Below are positions 54,901-64,000 of a stretch of 64,000 nucleotides of DNA, piece by piece. The number at the start of each line of letters is the position of its first letter. Within the stretch, counting starts at the first letter, position 1. The stretch is from positions 60,187,158 through 60,251,157 of the forward strand of contig NC_085049.1 in assembly GCF_963662255.1 (NCBI RefSeq). Reading direction: 5' to 3'. The notes beneath the pieces were generated by a model, which saw only the letters and a list, made by a program, of their open reading frames with translations, ran no database searches and was not told the DNA's origin. A program made the translations under genes and the position numbers. The DNA comes from Cinclus cinclus (taxonomy: Eukaryota; Chordata; Aves; Passeriformes; Cinclidae).

Positions 54901-57549
54901 CAAAAACTACATACTCCAATTTTGAGTATTTTTAACTCCTTAGTTTTACTAAAGTAAATAGTCTACAAGAATTTCCAGGTTACACTCCCCCTAAAGACAG
55001 CGACCCCAGTATAATTACAGCCAGAACAAATGACTTTTGGTTTTCCCAGAAAATGCTACTTATATTCAAATTTAATTCCTGGCATTGTGCCAAAGTGGGG
55101 GGAGGGGGGTTGGGCACCTAAATGAAAAATTAACTTCAAAATCCTCTGAAACATGAATGCAGAAAATGAGCTGATTCTCTTACCTGGCAAGAAGATAGCA
55201 CGTGCAAAATGAGCTTCTTCCTCTGAGTAAGCCACTGTCATGCAGCTCATTTGCATAAGTATTACGAGCTACAAGTAGACTTCCAGGTCGGCCATCTTGA
55301 TACTAAGATCTTGTTTTGTTTACTTACAGCATGAGTACAGGTTTTTAGCCAGCCTGAGCGATGCTGTTACACCTCTCAGCTAGTAGCCTACATCTGTTCC
55401 TTAAAGCCTGCTGGAATTCCTACTTCTCCACATAGTAGCTGAACATGTCAGAGTGCCCCTGCAGCCCACTGAGCATGCCACAGCCTCCAAGGAAACTATT
55501 GCAACTGCAAGTGTCTCCAGTAGTACTCTTTGTACTGCCTTCTGTGCTGCCAACTATTAGTGCTGCAGCGACTATGTGCAGTGAAGTACCTCCCACATAC
55601 CACACAGTAGTACCAACAAGCAGAGATTTATTACAGCACAGCACAAGACAGCACACTAAAAAAAAACAAAACAAAAAAACAAAACAAACAACAAAAAACC
55701 CAAAGCTGAAATTTCCTCTGCGTTTTCACTTACTAGCAATCTAATTACACCTAGATTCCTTTGTACATTTTTTCACATCCATCAGTGCTGCTTTTTGTGT
55801 GCAGGAACCAGAGTGCTCCAGCAGCCCGTGTGAAGAAGTCCATGACACATGTTAGCTGCTGCCAACACGGAGCCAAGACTGCAGTTACAACTAGCTGGCG
55901 CCAGTAAAAATTTACATAAAGGGGCCTGATTTCAAGAATAAATTGCAGCAAGATACTGCTGAGCAAAGCCTTGCCCCTCCCCACAGGTTCTAGAATATAC
56001 TTTTATAGGTATTTGCTTACTAATAATCCAGAGCCGTGTCAAAAGTCAAGTGCTCCTCTCACAGCTCATATAAATGAAAATTGACAATAGCATCTGCAAA
56101 ATAAATTTCACCTTGCAGCCTGTTTCAAGTAGGATGCTGCAGACACTGTCCACATTGTCTAGTAATAGAATTAACACCAGTAAAATTGCACTGTGCTAGT
56201 CAAGCAGGTATTCTAAACCCAGTATTTCCAGTATCTTGCAGACTTCCAACAAGAAATAAATATCAGTTCCAGGTAAGACAAATTCACTTTTAACATAATA
56301 CTGACAAGTAACGTGTGGCCATTTATTTGTTAATTATTTCACATTTAATTATCCTCAGTTAGTTAGGTGTAGGAGGAAAAAAAAAAAGAATCCCAGCCAG
56401 AATTACCAAGTACCTCTAAGGTACAGGTATCAACAGAAGCTTAGATTTCAGCCCGACATTGACTTTTAATCCCTAACCTTTTTCCTTCCAGTCAAAGTCC
56501 AATTAAATAAATAAGTTACATTAGACAAATAATTATTCTCCAAGTCACTGTACTTTTTTTGGGGGGAAATTTAAACAAGAGAAAAAATAAAAGCTTTCAG
56601 TGTGTGAGTGTATGTAAAGGATGACTCATTTGCCCCCCTCCACCTGCTGCCTTGCAAGAACTCTTAGGGCATGAAAGAACCAATGCAAATAGGTACACTA
56701 TTATACTAGCTATAAACACAAATTCCTGAAACCTTAAATAAAATCAAGTTTGGGTAGCTACACATCTAGCAATAGGCATCTCGAGTTGCAGCCTGACACC
56801 ATTTAGTGAAAAAGCAAAGTAACAGAGACAGGGATGCCTATTGATTTGAACATGGCAGAGCACCTAAGGACCAGAAGAGCCTACTCTACACCCCGGCCTC
56901 TTCTAGTTTCCTGCATTGTTCCTCTTTAGAATGCCAACAGTGTCAAGGCTATATCTAGTCGAATTATATGCCCCATTTTGTGCTGCAAGCATATTTGCTC
57001 ATGTATGATTGGTTCTAGGTTATTTGAGCATAACACAATACGCTCCTCTGTAATGTCAAGAAAATACTATTTTTGTGTCTGAAAATATTTAGCAATGCAA
57101 ATTACTCTCATTTGTTGCTATAATTTATCCTCACCTTTTGCATACAAAACCTTAGAGTGATTTGTAAGGAAAAGCTCATTATTTTTCCAGAGTGCCTGTC
57201 ACATTAGTGACAATCACTAATATCCCTTTGATATTACCTGTATCTTTTAACTTGCTTTATTTCCAGACTGATTTATGCATGCTAGCACATGTAAGTGCAT
57301 GCAGACTAGATCTTTCCGTGATTCTGCTGTCATTTGCAGAATGAATCATCGGATTAGCAGCTCCTGAGCTGAAAAAGAAAGGGCACCAGTGCTGCTTTAA
57401 AAAAAATCATAAAAAATTTAAACCCCTTGGATTTTACAAATATAGCCATGTCCCTACCCTCCCCCCAGCGTTACGCACGAATACCTGCCTAACAGTGTGG
57501 TTCTTAACACAGTAAAACACATACTGCAAAAATAAAAGCCTTGGAGCAT
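51962..57549. other. Non-coding interval
   Basis: This is 5.6 kb, mostly AT-rich. Near 55190-55310 there is a cluster of motif-like sites (CACGTGC, octamer ATTTGCATAA, GGCCATCTTG), and near 55651-55704 an A/C tract. No gene is supported. Confidence 0.6.
55651..55704. repeat. A/C-rich low-complexity tract
   Basis: AAAAC and AAACAAAC units on the plus strand, no T and almost no G. Confidence 0.8.
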
Positions 57550-57990
57550 TTTCTGTTCTGAGCTCCAGTCCGCGGTGGGAAATCCACGCCAGAACTTGGC
57601 GGCAGCCCCGGCGGACGAGCCCTGCATCTGCAGTCTGCGGGAAGCACCACCCCACTTCCAGAACGTTCCGGCGGAGTCACCCGCACCCCCTGCCTGCGCC
57701 TTCCTCCCTCTCACACCCCTAGCTATGACAAAGCTCATTTTCAAACACAAAACGTTTTGAGAGAGAGGAGGAGCCATTGGTTTCGGAGGTAGAAACGCAC
57801 CGGCTCGGTTACACAGGAGCTGAGCCCCGCAGCAGCGGCCGCCCCCGTCTGCCACGAGCAGGGCTGGCAACCGACCCCAAAGAAAGTGCAGGGACCCTTC
57901 CGCAGCCTCCAAAGTACGGGATTTTTTTTTTTCTATCTTTTCACCTTGGGCTTCCCCCCCCCCCCCCCCCTTGGGCGGGGGGGAGGGGAG
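57550..57990. promoter_or_regulatory. GC-rich segment, possible distal promoter
   Basis: This is a third CpG-containing GC-rich segment. It has an inverted CCAAT (ATTGG at 57776-57780), GAACGTTCC at 57661-57669 (two facing heat-shock-element half sites), a CAGCAGCGGCCGC stretch near 57830, and a 17-C run followed by G-runs at 57954-57987. It may be an alternative upstream promoter of ATF7IP or of another transcript. The motifs do not fix the direction. Confidence 0.5.
57954..57987. repeat. Poly-C followed by G-runs (hairpin, i-motif or G4 candidate)
   Basis: Seventeen consecutive C, then TTGGG, C, a G7 run, A and GGGG. The C-run can fold back on the G-run, or either strand could form a four-stranded structure. 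Confidence 0.8.
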
Positions 57991-58450
57991 CGTGGTTTGT
58001 TTTGTAATTTCTTTTGTTTGTTTTTAATACGAGAATCCGAGACAACAAACCATACATCATGTATTCACTCAATCATAATTCTCCAGTGACTGCGGCTACA
58101 GGAAAAGCCAAAATGTCTGCCTGCCTTTTCCACGTTTTGCCCATGTCGGTGGAAACACGTCAAAGCTATTATATCATTCTCAAAGACAGTTTTTTCTCCA
58201 ACATGCAAACGACTTCCTATTTCCCCCACCAGGAGTGACCTTAAAGGGCAGATGTTGCAGTCAAAAGCAGCTTGACCAGCTGCGTTCAAAATAACTACTA
58301 TTAACTGTATGGGCTCAATAGGTACTAATCAAGAAAACATCTTAAAATATCCTTTCAGTTCTATCAAAATAGGCAGAGAAAGAAGTCACACAAAATTATT
58401 TCCCCAATCCAGACAATTTTAAATATTGAAGCATTTAATTAAGTTTGTCT

Positions 58451-58578
58451 AAAAAAAAAAAAAAAAAACAAACCAAAAAAACCATAAATCCAACCATGAT
58501 GAAATGTCAGGAGTACCTTGACCTAAAAAAACCAAAACAGAACCACAAACCTTAAACAAACAAACAAAAAAACCCCAC
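58451..58578. repeat. A/C-rich low-complexity tract
   Basis: A poly-A run of about 18 followed by CAAACC, AAAAAACC and AAACAAAC units, with a short interruption near 58492-58525. Confidence 0.75.
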
Positions 58579-60716
58579 CCACCACAGGGCAAATGAAAAT
58601 GAAAGGCCCTGAGCCTTGTGATACAAGTCCAAAACACCCCTTTCCCCGACTTTTCTTCTCCAAAACAGAGCAGATTAAATTACTGTTCACTTAAGAGTCA
58701 GCTAAAACGTTAGTAGTTCCCAGAATGTTCTCATATTAGTCTTGGAAAGACATAGAAAATCATGTACATTTCTGAAGCGGAAAACTGCCTATCAAATCAT
58801 TACCTTAGCTGCTGTGGTTTATTTGAAGATATTTTACAGCAGATGCCTGTATCAGCAGAAAGAACAGGAAGGGCAGGAAACGGGGGGAGGGAGGATTGAA
58901 AATACTTTTATCCGCTTTTTTATTGTAGAAAAGGTGCGAGAAAGTATCTAAACAGGGTAAGTTCCCGACTGTAAGAGTCTAATATGTTGCTTTCTTCTAG
59001 AAATGGAAAATCCTCAGTGTAAGTATTCTCATAAACTTCAAAACTCCCGCCATTTTGCTCACTCAAATTTACATGAAGAATTTTGTTATGTACTAACCAG
59101 CTGACTGATCTCAACCTGAAAACCAAGATGACCAACGACAGTAAAAAATTCAGCTTACTCATAATTCCTTCCAAGACAGTACATGATTTAAAAGATCTAC
59201 TAAGTTTTACAGCTAAAAAATAAAGGTCCAGTACAACTGTTTCATAACAGTTATAACATGATTAAGTATTTAAGATTCCAAACAGTTCTAAGAACTTGGC
59301 AACCATTTACTTCCATGTAAAGAACCAAACAAGTCAGCTGCTTCAAAGTGATTTCCATAGATTAAACAATATTGCATTCATTCAACAGTCTGTTCCAGTC
59401 CATTCCAAATCCTGCCTGAAACTGTTTGCTCCCAAAATTTCTACCAAAATAGAAGATGCAGCTGAGCAAATTAAGACAATCCTGAGTTTGAAGAGGAACA
59501 TAAATAATCAAGCCATGTTAGAATGGTTCCAAGCAGCTATGATTTAGTCATGAAAAACTATCCAAATAGTTGGTGCATAAATGAAAAAGTAAGTTACCGT
59601 AAGAAAATTCTTCTTTTAAAGTACAACATTTGCAAGGGGGAAAAGAAGGGCATCTATATACCTTTTCAGAGTAAACTACGGGCTTTCTTTTGGAAACCAT
59701 ATTTCTCTTGGAAAATCATGCAGATTTGAGACTACTACGCTATTAGAAATTTAACTCCTGATAGTCTATCCTTCAAGTTTACCTGTCAGCAGTACAAAGC
59801 AATTTTTTCTAGAACACACAGACACAAGAATACTGACTGCAGTCTGACAATGCATCTTGCATTAAAACTATGTATCAATCAATTCAGTTGAAGTCATTAC
59901 CTTATTACACACATCTATTTCTGATTCAAAGCATGAACATCTAATTTATGTATTTAATAAAAGTGGGGGGGAGGGAGGTGTTTTAGTATCCACTCAAGTA
60001 CCCTGTTCCTTTGCACACAAATTGGTAGTTTTCATATTCTTTTTTATTGTTAAGACCCAAAACTATTAGTACCATAGGAGTGACGAGAGAAACAATCGTT
60101 TTCAACTAGTAGTACTGCCACAAAGAAGCATTACAATGTACTGGGATTTCTGAAAATGGGAATGTATCCCATATGCAAAACAGGTTTCAAAACCTACCAT
60201 ACTTTTAGCATTCCAACACCAACATTAGGAAAGAAAAAAGGAAACCAACCAAGAAAAAACCCAAATCAAACCACACTATCCATGCAGTCCATACAGCAAA
60301 ACACTACAGCTCCCTGCTGGGCCAGTCAGTCATCTTGTGCAGCACTTCCAAAAATGGATCTGTGTTCAAAATGGCCTGTTACAAAGGAAACCAAAACCAA
60401 AGGGAACAGGAAACACAGAGCCAAGCACTTTCCTCTGAGCTCTGGCAATCACTCCATACCTTTTCTGTAAAATGGGAGTATGCTTACTCACAGAAAAAAA
60501 AACCCATGGGCAACAAAAAGTCACTAGAAGTACTTTATAAAGACATGGTCTGAAAGTATTTTATTCAAATGTAATGCATATGAAAAAACAATCTTTATAA
60601 TGATTGTCCAAAATACTCTATTTTTCATGCTCCCATTACAGCAGAGTTTAACAGAGAAATCGTAAATCAACAAAACAAATAGCACTGGGCAATATTTATA
60701 CGCCTGCTATTTTCTT

Positions 60717-60790
60717 AAAAAAAAAAAAAAACAAAACAAAAACAAAACAAACAAAAAAAAAACCAATTAAAAACCTAACCCACAAAAATC
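60717..60790. repeat. A/C-rich low-complexity tract
   Basis: Poly-A followed by ACAAAACAAA and AACCAATT units, almost free of G. Confidence 0.8.
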
Positions 60791-61440
60791 CAACATACCA
60801 CCACAGGATGTGTATGGTGAAGTATGTTTCAGACATAAAATTTAATCAGCTTCAGAGATTATAAAGTAGGAGTTTGGTGATCTCAAAGAATGAAATGTTC
60901 CTCCATCCCGTGAACAGTGTAAATTACTGACATGTGGAACTAATGAACAATAATTGACTAAAAACACACAAACACAAACCTCAGTAATAATTTATAAGAC
61001 TGGGTAAGTAAAATGAAGAGAATCTTGCAGAAATCCAGAAAGACTACTGTTGCATTACACTATTAATCTACGTTCATTAGTTGAGGTAAACAAATGGCAA
61101 AACTTCACATTTTATCAGGATAAAAGTATTTAATTAGAATTTGTGGTTTGAATTTTCAGACATTTTAAAATACCCAAATGTTCCCAGGATCTTGACTATC
61201 TTACCCAGTCAAAAAAGCCACTAGGAACTAAAATCTGCTGTAAATCAAATTCACTTAACACAGTTCCATTAGCAATAAAAATAATTAACTACCTGCTTTT
61301 CATCACCACCTCTCACACATATTTGCATTACTCCTCTTTTTACCCTAAAGCTGAAAAATTCTATGACCAGTTACTTAGAAGCTGACTGGTTAACTGAAAT
61401 TACCAATCCATCTTGCCTTAAAAATTCTCTATTTTACTGA

Positions 61441-61480
61441 CTTTATTTCTTTTTTACCAACTTTATTTCTTTTTTACCAA
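61441..61480. repeat. Perfect 20-bp tandem duplication
   Basis: CTTTATTTCTTTTTTACCAA occurs twice in direct succession. Confidence 0.95.
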
Positions 61481-62565
61481 ATGAACAAAATAAACATGGC
61501 GAAATGACATCTCCTGACTATCTAACATGCAACGTCTGCACAGAATACTTTGTGGCTTTATAAACACTGTGTTGACATTAACTGTGCAAAGTAATATATG
61601 AGCACAGGTACTTAAAACTGATTTAACCACCAAGTGCTTTGTTATAAATTATACTGAAAGCACCAAATTAATGTGCAGAAACTCTGAGGAAGGACTAAAT
61701 TTGTTGGAATTTAGACAAGCTTTCACATTCCTAGCACTAAGTTCAACTTCAGCCAGGAAAATACTATGAGCTACACACTGATGAGTTACTCAGCTCACCT
61801 GCTGCTCCTGATATGTTTCTGGAGAACTTCTAGAAGCTTCCTGTTTACTTACTCTTGGTTTAACTTACATGCATCTTAAGAACCCATGAAAACCTGAACT
61901 AGGTGTAAGACACAGAATAAGACCATTATATACAGGGTAATGAAGAAAAATGCCTTCTCTTCTGTGTGAAAATACATTGAGCATTACTTTTCTCCTACCT
62001 TCATCTCCCTGGACACAGACAGTACCTTGTAGTGTGTTTTAGGGATGACAGCTGGGTCACCAACCAGCAGAATACACAAGGCCATATGAAACCACTAGCA
62101 CTTTGAAACTCAGATTACAATTCAGTCATACTAAAGAATTAACAAACCTCAAAATTTCCACCTTCTCATTTGTAGTAATTCCATAAAATATGTAGTCTTA
62201 CTCTTGAGTAGGAAGTAAGAGCTACCTGAGCAAAAGTTAACATTTATATAATAACTGGTTTTCTAACATATTTATATATGCATTGTAATTATCTGCCATT
62301 GGAAAAGCTGCACATTGAAAACATGATAATCTAATCGCTCAGTTACAAAAATATAATAAAGTTTGTAAAGAGTTTATTTCATTTTTCAGTTAAAGTATGA
62401 GGCAAGCATTTGAGCACAGAATGAGGACTCTTTTGGCCTGCTGAGAAGCCTAAACAAACTAATTTGATTAGCAAGACAGATATAATATTTGACCTGTCCT
62501 GTTGCACCTAATCTATCCTGCAACTGAGACAAAATAGAGGTCAATGAATTAATTCAGTGAAAAGA

Positions 62566-62684
62566 GCAAACAAAAACCAAAAATAGCACAAAAGAAAAAA
62601 ACCCCAAAAAACAAAATCAAAACCCAAACAAAAACTCAAAAAACCCCAAACCAACTAAAATTGACCCCAAAAAAACCCAAACCA
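62566..62684. repeat. A/C-rich low-complexity tract
   Basis: AAACCCC, AAAACCCAAAC and CCCCAAAAAA units over about 120 bp on the plus strand. Confidence 0.8.
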
Positions 62685-64000
62685 GCATTTCAACATATTT
62701 TATATAACTTAGAATTAGTTAACTATGCCTAACCAAGGTTTTAAATTACTTCTCAGCAAAATAGAGCTGGTGCTCACCTCTAAGGTCTGGAGCATGCGAT
62801 GCTAACAGCTCTGCTCATTTGCACACAGTCAAGCTCAACTGCTACAGTGAAGAGCACTTTTTCAGCCATTCTGAAACTGCTCTGTCTCAGCTGTACTGAA
62901 GATAAGCCTAAAATGGCTGCAGTGCTCACTCCAGACAAGCCAATCAGTGGCAACTCAGCAGGAGGCAAAACATTTCACAGCAAAGCACCTGCATCTTTAC
63001 CCCACTGCAACAAACTGCACAGGTGGGATGGGTTTGTGTGTGGGCAGAGGAGTGGTTTCTTTGACAGGAAGGAAGTGGTTAACGCAGTTAATGCACAGCT
63101 GCAGCACTGCAGCTTTCTAGCACCACTGATAAACAGAAAACTGAAATAAACCAAAAACCAGCAAGAGGCAGCCCTGCTAGGCATGTGATCCAGGGTTTGT
63201 ATCACATACTTCAAATCTCTCACAACTCCAAGGCAGTTCAGAATTCATGTCACGTATTAACAGTCCCAGATACAGAGCTGGACCACACACAGAACTGACA
63301 AATACTAGGGAATACTTTTCAAGAGCAGGCTCACTTCAGTGCTTCTAAAACAAACGAACAAATCCACTTAAGAAATTAATCTATAGCTTTGTACTGCTCC
63401 ACCTAGTTGAAAATATTCTGTATTATTAGTTGCCCAATAGAAATTTTACTTGGGGATGAAAGAGGAAGTTCACTTTATAAGAAAGCTAGCAAAAACGCCA
63501 AGAACATTCCAGAACATCAACACTTGCAGAAATCAAATATCTAATTTTTTATGACTGCAATGCAGCTTGTCTAAAAAGATCTGTATCTAGAATCACTTCA
63601 GGAATTTTAATGGAATCTTGCCACACAGCAGTTCCTGAAGAACTGGTTTGAGAAATGGTGGGGAGAAAGGGGTTGCCAACCAAAGACACAAATTTAAACA
63701 AAAAATTAAATCCAATACAGGTTTCTCTCTACTACCTGTTTATTACCACCAATCATGCACTCTCAGAGGCAACACTGAATCAGTTCTGGAGGGAGCTCCT
63801 CTAGATCTGCCTCACTTCTCTTCTACAAAAGCCAAATTTGTCTACTTTAAAACAAAATATTTGCAAACAGTCCATGGGGCAATTCTGACAAAAATCACTG
63901 TTGAATTATACCTAGCCTTTTAACAAAAAATAGTCTTTGTAATCCAAATTAGCCCAACATAGTAAGTCACTCCTCCCTAAAAACTAGAAGAACATGCCCT

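Larger units (their letters stand above)
57991..64000. other. Non-coding interval to the window end
   Basis: This is 6 kb of AT-rich sequence. It holds A/C tracts at 58451-58578, 60717-60790 and 62566-62684, a perfect 20-bp duplication at 61441-61480 and a GC-richer patch at 62780-63190 with an unproven 116-codon frame. No supported gene. Confidence 0.65.

Noticed and set aside
57454..57912. 152-codon minus-strand frame at the third GC-rich segment
   Set aside because: GC-driven frame without domain or homology that I can recognise; overlapping frames exist on both strands.

Overview
This is vertebrate nuclear DNA, almost certainly from a bird. It has AT-rich introns and several old CR1 (chicken repeat 1 type) LINE fragments ending in the usual CR1 3' sequence. 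The exons encode a recognisable ATF7IP protein that differs moderately from the mammalian one. No bacterial, organellar or viral gene is evident.

The left 37 kb holds the complete coding part of one gene on the minus strand, ATF7IP (activating transcription factor 7-interacting protein 1, also MCAF1). Fourteen coding exons run from the start codon at 37265 down to the stop at 41. All have GT-AG boundaries, and the phases join without a break to 3312 nt, or 1103 residues. In order they encode an N-terminal histone-mimic segment and acidic region, a nuclear localisation signal, the conserved coiled coil that binds SETDB1, a long Ser/Thr/Val/Pro-rich linker, a SUMO-interacting motif (VIDLT) and a C-terminal fibronectin type III domain. 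ATF7IP is a nuclear partner of the H3K9 methyltransferase SETDB1 and acts in silencing transposons and other chromatin.

The most notable feature lies in the 13.2-kb intron between coding exons 9 and 10. It is a 1.5-kb open reading frame on the same strand as ATF7IP, encoding a Crypton-type (DUF3504) tyrosine recombinase domain. The residues expected for catalysis (R, HxxR, H, Y) all appear to be present. The frame opens just upstream of a plausible splice acceptor at 21172 whose phase (0) matches the donor of ATF7IP exon 9. The simplest reading is an alternative last exon. It would make a 1291-residue ATF7IP-Crypton fusion that keeps the SETDB1-binding half and replaces the SIM and FNIII domain with a recombinase-derived DNA-binding domain. 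This is an inference from sequence; transcripts would decide it.

From about 37.3 to 64 kb I find no convincing protein-coding exon. This stretch is the 5' untranslated/intronic or upstream region of ATF7IP. It contains three GC/CpG-rich promoter-like segments (about 42.75-43.16, 45.48-45.74 and 57.55-57.99 kb). The middle one has an E-box/CRE array plus octamer, CCAAT and MEF2-like motifs. The region also holds an 8-copy perfect 31-bp minisatellite (51714-51961), amino/keto-skewed simple tracts, a G-quadruplex candidate and CR1 fragments.
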